Source: Blasia pusilla (Eukaryota; Marchantiophyta; Marchantiopsida; Blasiales). Taken from it: DNA of 64,000 nt. The stretch lies in NCBI GenBank assembly GCA_050084515.1, contig CM114273.1, positions 42,842,001-42,906,000 on the forward strand, read 5' to 3'. Shown here in pieces: positions 55,301-64,000 of this stretch. Made by a program: the position numbers and the translations under genes. Below the pieces are notes generated by a model, which saw only the letters and a program-made list of their open reading frames with translations, was not told where the DNA came from and did not search any database. Each line of letters starts with the position of its first letter. Within the stretch, counting starts at the first letter, position 1.

Positions 55301-58300
55301 TTCTCAGAATTCAATTAGGTGTACATGGGGACTTGAGGGATTTACTGTTATCCTCCCAGTACCAGTGCCGATCTCGGTCATCCTACTTGCCGTTGAATAT
55401 CATCCCACCACACTTTGACACATTCACATCCAAACCCTATGTGTCACATCAGACATTGGTCAGGGATATCATTGCCTGTATCCTCCAGAGTCTGCCAAAC
55501 TCATTTGCAAACATCAGGGCAGTAACGGAGCTTTTGGCCCCCCCCTCCTCCTAGATGCCTACTCGGCTGTCCTCCCTTTCCTCCAGTAAGGAGTAGCCTA
55601 TAATATTGAATAAAATGGAGAGAGCAAGGTGAGGATTTTTTGCACTTCCATCCAGAATCTCTTCTAGTTATTGGGAAAGTTGTCATTGTCAGTTGTGTAT
55701 GGAACTTGGTTCATGTCGCGCATGTTGATCTGTACCATAAGCCGAGTTTTCTTGTACTCATTAAACAGTGCCTGTTGCAGCCTTTCCCTTGTGACCATAG
55801 AACCCATGCCCAGGATAGTAGTGCTTCAGACTGGGATGGGTGTAGATAGAGGTAGAAGTGGGGAATGTAAGATATGAGAAGAGGGAGGTTCTCTCATATA
55901 ATGTGAGAGCTGACCACACAGAGTGTTGGCGCACAGCTTCTAAACATCAATCAAGAAGCTCTGTTTAACACTATCTACCCTAGTGGATTGTGATCCCCAA
56001 TAAAGTTACCTAAAATTGCTGCAGCTTTGGGAAGTGAACCTAGGTCTCTGAACATGATGAACAGTTCCAGCTTAGCAATTTAAGCATAATCTGTTGCTCT
56101 TCGTTCTGCATTTTGCACAATAATTTGTTGCACCACTCATGTGGTACCTTCTTCATCTCTAACTCTCCTTTCTCTCTTTCTTTCCTCTTGGTTCTTCTGC
56201 AATTTAATTCTACCAGGTGTGGACATCTCAAACCTGAATTAAATTCGCTACAACGACCATTACTTCTCCGCTGGTTGTTGGGGTTGATCCTTAGGGTTAA
56301 GGGTAGATGTATTCACTCACGACTTCTATAACTTCCCTTCCCAGCCCTTGGCAAAATGTGAAGCTGTGTAATTGCTTGGCAGCTGGGAGTTGGGATCGAA
56401 AGCTTTAGGGTGCATTCAAATAGGGTTGGAGACCCCTTGCTATTCTAGATATCAGAATAATGTCATCTGTATTCGGTAGCAATGGTATCAAGCAGCAAAC
56501 ATTTTCAGGTGGGTCTCCATTCACCTCATTGAGGGCTTTCTCCAGTTCGTCAGTGTGGAGTCCGAAGAATGTAGGTAACAGTGGCTACGTCTGTTTTAGT
56601 CTGGCATTGGTATAATGAATATTGGTATCAGAATAATGTCATCTGTATTCGGTAGCAATGGTATCAAGCAGCAAACATTTTCAGGTGGGTCTCCATTCAC
56701 CTCATTGAGGGCTTTCTCCAGTTCGTCAGTGCGGATTGAGACCTTTTCAATATATCCCGGTCTCGGCGCTCTTGCTAGGGCAACCATAGCCAAATCGAGA
56801 AAGCGGATCACGCTATGCCGACAATGAGACGGCATAGCGTGATCCAAAGAATGTAGGTAACAGTGGCTACCTCTGTTTTAGACACCGTAGTAGATTTTCC
56901 CCTTTTAGTGGCGATCTTTGCTAGCGCTTAAGCATAACATACTTTGATTGCTGTGAGTTGGTGTGTGGAAACCCTAGCCTCCAGCCATTTCCGAGGGTGA
57001 GCGCTTTGTACTGTATGAAATGCCTTCTTGATGATGAGCAGAAGAGCAAAAGAGTTCTTTTAGTTCGTTATTGATTCTGGTCATGGCCGTTTTTTCAATG
57101 GGCACCCTAAGTTTGAGTAGGTGATCCAGGATGCTGTGTGATCTCCTGAAACCAGCTTGCCCTCGAACAACAGGGACTACCAGGGACTTGGTTTCCATTC
57201 CAGTTTGGCCATGAGCTACTTCATCATGAAAATCTGTGGTTGGAGGTCACCAGTGAGTTACCAGGCTTCAAGATGGGATTCATTTGCTCGTCATACCATA
57301 CGAGAGGAGGGAGACACTCTCATATAGTGTGATTGTTGACCATGCAAAGTGTTGGTGAGGAGCTTCCAAGTGTTGACCAGGAAGCTCTTTACAATGCCAC
57401 TACTTCACTTGATTGGGATCCCCAATACAAATACTTCTGAGTGCAGCAGCTTTGGGCAGTAAATCTAGGCTCCTGAATGTGTTGAATAGTTCTGGTGTTT
57501 CTAGGTAAGCAATATTGCCATATGCTCTTGCTCGGTTTGTTATGAATTTTACCGGAGACCAAGTAGTGACTAGAGGTTTCATCCCCATCATCACACAAGG
57601 TACAAGAGTTTAGTTGTGTCGGCTTCCTGCTTTTCTTGTGGTTCAAGGTGATTGTCCCTGTCCTAAACTTGAACTTAAGCCAGGTTCTTAAGCAAGGGGT
57701 TCCCCACAAATAGTTCTTCAATTCTGCTTGTTCAGGATATACAGTCAAGATGTACTCATTAACTACTGCCTGCCGTAGCCTTGCGACCATAGGCCCCACG
57801 CCCTGGTTAGACGGTGCTTGAGACTGGGATGGGTGTCGAGAGAGGAAGAAGTGAAGAAGGTAATATGTGAGAGGAGGGAGACACTCCCATGTAGTGTGAG
57901 TGCTGACCAAACAACGTGTTGGTGCGGTGCTTTCAAGTGTCAATCAAGAACCGCGTTACCACACCATCTACTTTACCTGATTGGGATCCCCAATAAACAT
58001 TACTTCCCAGTGCAGCAGCTTTGGGCAATGAATCTAGGCCACTGAATGTGTTGAATAGTTCTGGTGTTACCAGCTGAGCAATATCAGCATATGCTCTTGC
58101 TCTGTGTGTAGTGAATTTTCTGCAGGAGACGAAGTAGTGACTACTTTACCTGATTGGGATCCCGAATAAACATTACTTACCAGTGCAGCAGCTTTGGGCA
58201 ATGAATCTAAGCTACTGAATGTGTTGAACAATTCTGGTGTTACCAGCTGAGCAATGTCAGCATATGCTCTTGCTCTGTGTGTTTTGAATTTTGTGCAGGA

Positions 58301-61300
58301 GACCAAGTAGTTACTAGAGATTTCATCCCCATCGTCACACAGTGCGCAAGAGTTTAGTTGTGTTCCCATCCTGCTCTTCTTATGGTTCTTATCCTTCCCT
58401 CCGTGCTGTTCTGCTGTGAGCGTTTGCCCACTACTTTGGTTATGGTATCCACAAACGCGTTCTCATCTTGCTCCTGCAGTTCAGGCCCTGCTGGGAGCTT
58501 GGTTGCTTGCACAATCTCTTGAACCTTTTTCATCCAAGATTTGGCCTGCTTTACAGGTTGTCTTTCAGTCCAAGTTTTCGTTTTCGCCACCGCCTCTTTA
58601 GGATAGCGATGGGAGTCCGTTGTCTCCAACTGCCTCCGCTATTTCAACTTGGCGATGTCACGTCTATCCTCCAAGGGTTCCACTCCAAGTTCTGGTCTCT
58701 CACCAAGTCTGGCTGTTTGTAAGGAAGCTGACATCATACCCCAAAACGCCTTCAGCTGCACTGCTTCAAGCCTGTCCCTTTGTTTGGTGTTGGCATCCCA
58801 CTCTGCTGCGCCATATTCCAGTGAGGGACGAATGGTATGCAAAATGACAGAGTGCTTTACGTCTGATGTGATGTCCTGGCAGTGTAGGAATCTTGACAGA
58901 CTGTTCACCTTCTCGTGGCCTCTCTCAGTAGTCTTCTTAATGTGGGCATCCCACATGCAGTCTTCTGAGAATTCTATGACCAGATAGGTGTATGTGGGCA
59001 CACGGGGGATCTCTTGTTCGCCCCAGAACCAGTGCTGGTCTTGGTCCTCCTCCTTGTCATTGAAGATCATCACACCGCACTCGAGTACATTTGTCTCCAT
59101 GCCCCACTTTTCACACCAGATTTTGGTCAGGGAGATCATCTCTTGGAGTTTCTCTCCTGTTTCTTCTAGGCCACCAAAGTCATCAGCAAACATGAGGGCA
59201 ACAGCAGAACTGTTGCCCGCCCGGATGCCTACTCTACTATCCTCCATTTCCTCCAATAGGGAATTGATGATGAGGGTGGGAGAGGGTGGGGGAGAGTGGG
59301 CATCCTTGGGCCACTCCTTGGTTGATGTCAAATGTCCCGCCCTTCTGCCATTCACCAGAATTCTACTCGTTGTGTTCTGGTTCAACTTCTCCACCACTCT
59401 CCACATCTTTGCTCCCAGCCCTGCCTTCCACAAGCTATAAGATAGCCTGTCACGCCATACAGTGTCGTATACCTTCTTGAGCTCCAAGAAGCAATAGGTG
59501 GGTTTCCCCTCTCTTTTCCTACTCTGGATAATCTGACTGAAGGTGAAGATGTGATCCATGCATCCTCAGGCTTGCTGGAAACCAGCCTGGCCTTCCTTGA
59601 TGATAGAGTTCTCCTCCAGGTACACAGAGATCCTATTGTTAAGTATACGGTAGAGGAGCTTCCTAACTACACTCAGCAATATAATACCCTTGTAGTTTCC
59701 GGGGTCTTCTGGCTCACCCTTCTAGAAGAGGTTCACAATGACTCCCACCAGCCACTTTTGTGGAATGACTCCTGCCCGCCAGACTTGGTTGGCTCGTTCA
59801 CTAGAGAACGAGCCAGAGCAGCCTTGCCATACTTCAAAAGCTCATCACCACTGCCTGCTTTGTGGTTCACAAGTTCTCTAATTGCTGCTCCCACCTCAGC
59901 CAGGGAGAACCCATCATTATATGGGTTGCCCAGCTCAACCTCATCACATCTACCCTTCTCCCGTTGTATCTTAACAAAATCCCCCACCACCTTCTTGAAG
60001 TTCTGCTCTTCAAGGGATGTCTGAGGGGGCTTCCTGCCTAACTCCTTGTAATGGTCTTCCAACATATGTCGGATCTGTTTAGCAGTGGTCACCATCGCAC
60101 CGTCTTTTCTCTTAGGGCCTTTATGTCGTTTTTGTCCCTGACCTTGCTCAATTTCTGCACTTCCATCCAGAACTTTTCTGTGATGGTCAGTGAAATTCTC
60201 ATTGATGGATGAGTAGGTCGCTTGGTTCAATTTCTTCTTCTGCATGCGCACTAGAAGATGGGTTTCCTTGCGCAGGGCTACATCTTCTGCTCCCGAGGAT
60301 GCATCGTCCTTGGCCTTGTCAAATGTGACATACACTTCCCTTCGTTTGGCAATGGCTGCCTTGAGTTCCAAGGACCACCATTTGACGGCTCTGCCAGATT
60401 ATCAATTTCCTGCTGACAGCAATCTCAGCAGCATCTGTCACTCCATGCTCCCACCTTGCCAGCACCATGTCCACAGTTGTTCTTGTGAACCCAAAGGTCT
60501 TGACGGTAGATTCAATGAAAGTGTCAAAGGTCAAGAGATTTTCTTCCAGCTTACCAACGTACACGTTCTTGTTCCTCTCATCTTGGAAGTCCTCTATCCT
60601 CCACTTCTTGATCACTCTCTTCACTGCTTTGGTTGAGCATTTTAGTCTTTGCTGGAACTCTATCCAGACCAATGAATGATCTGATCTGCCAATGTCTGTT
60701 GCATCCACTGTGATTTTCCCACTGCGTGTGTAGAGTTCCTCATCCACAGCTATGTAGTCCACAATGGAGCGTTCATTCTCCTTGAAGTTGACCCTAGTCC
60801 AAGCCGGGGAATCTGCCTTATGCCTATCATTCAGTGCCATCAGTTGAAGTTCCCTCAACATCGTAATCAGCCGTGTTCCATTGCCATTCACTCTCACACC
60901 TCCAAACATCCTGATCTCTGTGGGGATCAGTGCCTTGCCCCACCCATCTGTTGAAGTCTCCCAGCAAGACTATGTTCCCCTTTGTCTGGAACCCAAGGCA
61001 ATCAGTTTTCACACTATCAAAGGCTGCCTCTGTTACAGCAGCAGATTCACTGTTTGTGGGCATGTAAATACAACCAATATACATATCCCTTGAGTTGCAC
61101 TCTGCTCGGACTTTGACCCATATGCTGTGTACATACTCGAGCCCTGTGCTGATGATCTCACACCTGTCCACCCTGAAGTCTCTGATGAAGAAGCCGACAC
61201 CCTTCATACCTTTGTTGTTGTCGGCCTAGGTGCTGCACATCTTTCCAAACCATGCATAGTGTGGTACAGGGGGTACCTCCATTAACTTGGTTTCCAAGGT

Positions 61301-63000
61301 TTCCTGACCACCGCATATATGAATTTGATTTTTTAGCAAACCATCAGCAACCTCAAGCTGCTTCATTGGATGGGTCAGTTCACAAAAGTTCCAGGTACCC
61401 AAACAGAGACCTGTCACTAAGTGGGTTGGGGGTTGGCGTACACCTTTTGGCATAGGTGTGGCTGCTTGCAACATGGAACCTTGTCATTTGCAGGCTCTTC
61501 ATTGGTGGTTCCTTGGAGAGCACTAAAGATATTAGGTGTGTAAATCACCAGCCGTTTTGTGGAGATGGGCCTTTCCTTCTTGCTGGAACCACCCTCAACT
61601 ACCATAGCCCCCCAGTTTCTGAGATACGTCTCAGTTCCTGAGACACCTGGTTTTTGTGGCCTGGTATTGGAGAGAGAGAGAGAGGTCAGACATTTTCATG
61701 GCTTCTTCCGTGCTGTTGTGCTGTGAGTGTTTGCTCACTTCTTTGGTTATGGTATCCACAAAAGATTTCTCATCTTGCTCCCACAGTTCAGGCCCTGGAG
61801 GGAAGTTGGTTGCTTGCACAATCTCTTTACCTTTTTTGTAAGGTGAAGAGGTAAAGGAAAAGAAAATAGTGATATACTAAATTACCGGGAATTAATTATC
61901 GTTCATGACCTCAGAGTTGTGATTTCAACAATACTATTGAGTGCCCTTGTTATCAATAATTCTTGTGTATTGAAGGGAAGTTACCATTTGATGCCACTTT
62001 GGCCAGTAAACAATGACTACTAGAGGAGTCAGCTATTATGGGATGGGCACATTTACATATCAATGGTTCAGCCAGCAAGATTAAGAAAAATGATAGACCT
62101 GCAATAATCTGAAGCTCTTGTTTGTATCTGTACTCAGTCGGAATAACAGAGGAGATTGCTACAGCCATGCAATGGCTTGTGGTGCTGGCATTGGCGTTTT
62201 CTTGATGCTCCGGGTATGTAAACATATTCTATTTTGACTCCATCTTACAGAAGTTATCAGAAGTCTCTGCTTAGAGCACATTTGCATATGTTGCAACGGT
62301 TGCTAACTGTCAGATGAATTGTAATTTGGTTCCAAAAGTGGCTTATAGAACATCTGAATTGCTAGAGTTCTTATATAATACCTTCCCATTGGGATTCCAG
62401 ACTGATTGCATTACCCAGTGAAGCCTCTCATTCACCTTTCTTGTTGATCACAATGCACGTTTTGGGTGTCCATTTTCGATATTCTTGCAGAGGACAACTG
62501 TTTTGCTGCAGCGATGTGAACGGCAAGCGATGTGGCCGTCCCCATACTTGGATGCCTATGGGGAGGAGGTGAGGGGACCTTTTGTTAGCATGTGTGAGTT
62601 CCAAGAGGAAATAAAGATGAAATGACTTTGTGCCTGCTTGTGATTTTTTTTTATTTACTACGTCCATGAATCATGAAATACTGTTTTTGACAGGATGTGG
62701 AGCATAGAGGGAAGCCACTTTTTCTAAGTGAAGAAAGATATGCGGCTCTCACTGCCATGGTATTGTCGCCGAATTGATTTAGCTATTAGTCTACTTGGGC
62801 AGTCTTCTGGTTCATTTATTTATTTTTATCTCTTCTAATTCTTAAGTAGTAGTTTCTGGGAGCTGCCGCGTGTGGACCTGGTTCATCCTGGACAACTTGA
62901 AACCTGATGTATGCTGGAGTGGGGTGTGCAGGTTGTGTCTCATGGACTTGACTACAGCTCTTTAGTGTTGGCCCAAACAACTCGCCTAAGTCTTGTCTGA
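40365..63000 (+). CDS. PRT6: PRT6-type N-recognin E3 ubiquitin ligase (UBR family)
   Basis: PROTEOLYSIS6 binds proteins with N-terminal Arg, Lys or His and ubiquitylates them; its plant targets include group VII ERF factors, so it reports oxygen and nitric oxide. Exons: 40365-40460, 41365-42501, 42844-44276, 44476-44616, 44746-44989, 45555-46412, 46656-46844, 47079-47800, 47976-48027, 48771-49410, 49640-49848, 50246-50814, 50980-51090, 62138-62213, 62491-62568, 62694-62759 and 62932-63000. All junctions are GT-AG and keep phase, giving 2229 residues plus TGA. The UBR box spans residues about 131-202 with its Cys/His set (C133, C146, C149, H167, H170, C184, H198). A RING-like region runs from C1347 (CALC) through CGHAVHQEC (1588-1596) to CPVC (1629-1632). 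The C-terminal Cys-rich part (CPACNKVPAKPALCLLCG) and the MACGAGIGVFLMLR segment match the plant family. Exon 1 and its start codon are the least certain, because the N-terminus is poorly conserved. Intron 13 is 11 kb and full of transposons. The gene looks functional. Confidence 0.95.
41665..41870 (+). other. PRT6: UBR-box coding segment of PRT6 exon 2
   Basis: It encodes the zinc-binding pocket that recognises basic N-terminal residues. The order is CGAVWGTNDIAYRCRTCEND, then CAIC and CFQ, then H-x2-H, GGGCCDCGD and GFCCHH. The acidic residues in CDCGD (D183, D186 by my count) are the type that contact the positively charged N-terminal residue. No key position is missing. Confidence 0.9.
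52385..52533 (-). pseudogene. Copia gag N-terminal fragment
   Basis: From an ATG at 52533 about 49 codons are open. They end FSSVEKLDGGNYREC, the K-L-x-G-x-NY-x-x-W signature of the plant Copia gag (UBN2-type) start, with Cys where Trp is usual. The frame is cut off by the insert boundary. Confidence 0.65.
52387..53141 (-). mobile_element. Copia LTR and gag start, inserted in LINE copy 2
   Basis: Read on the - strand it begins TGTTGAAATTTG (LTR-type TG start) at 53141, runs through LTR and leader-like sequence, then opens a gag-like frame. Sequence matching the LINE endonuclease resumes on both sides (53142 upward and 52386 downward), which defines the insert. The element stops within gag, so the rest of the internal region and the second LTR are absent. 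The end of the LTR could not be fixed; a CA near 52870 is a candidate. Confidence 0.65.
53701..54600. other. Intron sequence between LINE copies, unassigned
   Basis: No domain was recognised. It may be older LINE leader sequence too diverged to align by eye. Confidence 0.35.
54630..55730 (-). mobile_element. LINE copy 3, 3' half only
   Basis: The - strand matches the reverse-transcriptase palm region of the better copy (55560-55310 versus 59270-58987), then a linker region (55314-55063 versus about 58540-58400). It ends in the 3' Cys-rich module (about 54990-54800). Several stops break every frame. Confidence 0.65.
55740..56140 (-). mobile_element. LINE 3' module, additional copy
   Basis: Matches about 57345-57900 on the same strand, including the AGACTGGGATGGGTGT word, the GATCCCCAATAAA word and the GCTTTGGG word. 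Only the 3' part of the element is present. Confidence 0.6.
56451..56881. repeat. Tandem duplication, period about 176 bases
   Basis: ATCAGAATAATGTCATCTGT starts both units, at 56451 and 56627. Both run through the same 110 or so bases and both end in GAATGTAGGTAACAGTGGCT (about 56567 and 56848). The second unit holds about 110 extra bases before that end, including the palindrome at 56805-56845. Confidence 0.85.
56600..57200 (-). mobile_element. Reverse-transcriptase fragment of a second LINE type
   Basis: The - strand frame 57198-56974 contains VVRGQAGFRRSHSILDHLLK, the Q-x-GFR-x-x-x-S/T motif of LINE reverse transcriptases. The frame 56847-56596 follows with a helical segment of similar type. 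Neither aligns with the LINE copies on either side, so this appears to be a different family. Confidence 0.6.
56805..56845. repeat. Perfect 16-bp palindrome
   Basis: GGATCACGCTATGCCG (56805-56820) pairs exactly with 56830-56845 around a 9-base loop. It sits at one edge of the segment missing from the first tandem unit. Confidence 0.85.
57340..57950 (-). mobile_element. LINE 3' module with Cys-rich tail
   Basis: The frame 57943-57389 encodes a reverse-transcriptase tail. A VARLRQAVVNEY segment is followed by LNSCTLCDDGDETSSHYLVS, a C-x2-C zinc-binding module like the one that ends many plant LINEs. It then becomes garbled. It is a separate copy from the element to its right. Confidence 0.65.
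57969..58315. repeat. Tandem duplication of the LINE 3' tail
   Basis: CTACTTTACCTGATTGGGATC begins both units, at 57969 and 58141 (period about 172). Both carry the same CAGCAGCTTTGGGCAATGAA and TTACCAGCTGAGCAAT blocks with few differences, so the duplication is younger than the other LINE tails in this intron. Confidence 0.85.
58639..59559 (-). pseudogene. LINE reverse-transcriptase palm and thumb
   Basis: This is the longest open frame in the intron (306 codons). It holds motif A with an Asp-to-Glu change, a scrambled motif B region (a Pro-Ser-rich run where RQG-x-PLSP is expected) and motif C with FADD intact. It ends in a thumb-like helical segment (YGAAEWD, then LEAVQLKAFW). Confidence 0.8.
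60319..61474 (-). pseudogene. LINE endonuclease domain, broken
   Basis: Three - strand frames (61474-61226, 61207-60827 and 60909-60319) together cover an exonuclease-endonuclease-phosphatase fold. GGQETL holds the catalytic Glu region, then LLGDFNRWVG and SDHSLVW (catalytic Asp-His pair) follow. Two frame breaks separate the parts. Confidence 0.75.
61690..61842 (-). mobile_element. LINE fragment abutting copy 1
   Basis: This short stretch repeats about 58385-58530 of copy 1, including the GTGTTTGCTCAC/GCGTTTGCCCAC and GGTATCCACAAA words. It lies upstream of copy 1's 5' end on the - strand and is a separate truncated insertion or duplication. Confidence 0.7.
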
Positions 63001-64000
63001 ATATTGCCTCAGAGGTTCTTGTTGAAGTGCGGCTTCTGCTTCTGAAGCATGGGTGTTCTGCAGTTCAAAGTGGAACACAACATCATGGTTGTGTATGCAG
63101 GTTTGGGCCTGATTGCTACTTTCTGGTGTAAACTAACACACCATGTGAACCACATACACTCAAGTATCACCAATTTGATCGCCACAGGTGAAAATTCTCA
63201 TGCTCATCAGCGTAGGTCTGCATGACAGCATGTGTCGATAGGACATGTTTAGTTGTTCTTATTTCCCTAAACCATTTCATTTGCTATACCTAATGTGAGT
63301 TTTTTACATTAATTGCAGGTGTCAGTGTATGACATTGAACTAGGAGAGGTTGACCTGAGCTTCGAGATGATATTGAGGTGGTTGCTAAGTTCTGAGGAGG
63401 TTACATCCGCATAGCAACTGTTGATGATAGAAAATTTCTCCTGAAGTGTAAAGTAGTTATTCACAATGGATCTTGGAGTAGCCAAGGAGGTGTTTGTAGT
63501 AACACGTCACATCGGTAATATGTATTTTGTCAAATGTATATACTGAAAATGGTGTGAATATATCCTCAAAGTGACCCTAATTGGTAATTTGATCAAGTTG
63601 CATGTGGAATCAAAGAGATTTATGCCTGGAGTTTTCCATAGGCCCATAGAGGGGTTCAGATTATGGGTCAATGCAGGCCCACATCTATCTTATTTGTTTC
63701 CAAGTAATTTCTATATTCAGTTTACGGAGGATCACAATCCTCCGGACCCTCTGTCAACTTACATATTCAGGATCAGACTTCCGTTGCATTTGGGCAAGTG
63801 AGGGATGGAAAGTAGAGAGGATCTTCTCTCCCCTCTTGTATCGCTGCTTACTTTGCACTTTGTTTACAGTGTACCATCAGTGTCTTAGGTTCATTCTCCA
63901 GCCAAGTCTCGATTCTTATTCCAGATCCGTATGTCTTCAATCCATCTGACCCGTTTGTCTTCCCTTCATAGGGCTCTTCGTATACTTATTTGGTTTTTCT
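63001..64000 (+). other. PRT6 3' flank
   Basis: Probably begins with the 3' untranslated region. An AG at about 63319 preceded by a pyrimidine stretch could be an acceptor of a UTR intron or an alternative last exon. No further gene was recognised to the window's end. Confidence 0.4.

Larger units (their letters stand above)
58320..61670 (-). mobile_element. LINE copy 1, the most complete non-LTR element
   Basis: On the - strand the order is 5' leader (61670-61480), apurinic-type endonuclease (61474-60640), linker (60620-59990), reverse transcriptase (about 59960-58640) and tail. The endonuclease shows LGTWNFCEL at its start, LLGDFN, then DYIAVDEEL and SDHSLVWIE. The reverse transcriptase shows YDTVWRDRLSYSLWKAGLG and LMFADD. 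The tail holds LNSCALCDDGDEISSNYLVS. The frame is broken into several pieces, and motif A reads FLE where FLD is expected, so it is inactive as read. Confidence 0.85.
51091..62137 (+). other. PRT6 intron 13, an 11-kb transposon island
   Basis: The donor follows AAG at 51090 and the acceptor AG is at 62136-62137. Joining across it gives ISRNNRGDCYSHAMACGAG, continuing the plant PRT6 family sequence in phase. All other introns of the gene are under 1 kb. The LINE and Copia remnants recognised inside it lie on the strand opposite to the gene. Confidence 0.9.

Overview
This is a nuclear window from a land plant. Two spliced plant genes sit on the + strand among diverged transposons, microsatellites and AT-rich intergenic DNA. 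The first encodes an ARF1-type small GTPase (17803-20822, 6 exons). The second encodes a PRT6/UBR-type N-recognin E3 ubiquitin ligase (40365-63000, 17 exons). Low gene density, GT-AG introns, several transposon classes and an 11-kb transposon-filled intron fit a medium to large plant genome. The PRT6 protein (about 2229 aa) is longer than the roughly 2000-aa flowering-plant protein. That hints at a non-flowering lineage, but the species cannot be fixed from the sequence.

Layout. 1-9100: no recognised gene. It holds hairpins, a (CA)n/(TG)n dinucleotide tract, a diverged fold-back repeat (about 750-2110) with a further copy at about 4310-5250, and a 511-bp tandem duplication (7471-8502). 9112-13001: a decayed autonomous Helitron, with a Rep (HUH plus Y-x3-Y) and a PIF1-like helicase. 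13055-15541: coding-like modules of unknown function directly behind the helicase, including a clean 3-exon, 140-codon frame. 17400-22600: the ARF gene, its promoter and a GC-rich flank. 22700-39200: AT-rich gene desert with short Helitron-like elements whose related termini recur in both orientations, a (CT)n tract and several long perfect hairpins. 39250-40364: GC-rich, purine-rich upstream region of PRT6. 40365-63000: PRT6. Its intron 13 (51091-62137) is packed with antisense LINE copies, a Copia LTR-plus-gag fragment nested in one of them, and a second LINE type. 63001-64000: 3' flank, nothing recognised.

The two genes are functionally unrelated. ARF drives coat recruitment on Golgi and endosomal membranes. 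PRT6 reads basic N-terminal residues in the Arg/N-degron pathway, which in plants senses oxygen and nitric oxide. Both open frames are intact through every exon. The transposon frames are broken by stops or frameshifts, or have lost key residues. The best candidates for something undescribed are the gene-like modules behind the Helitron helicase, the fold-back repeat family, and the short-element family with shared termini.
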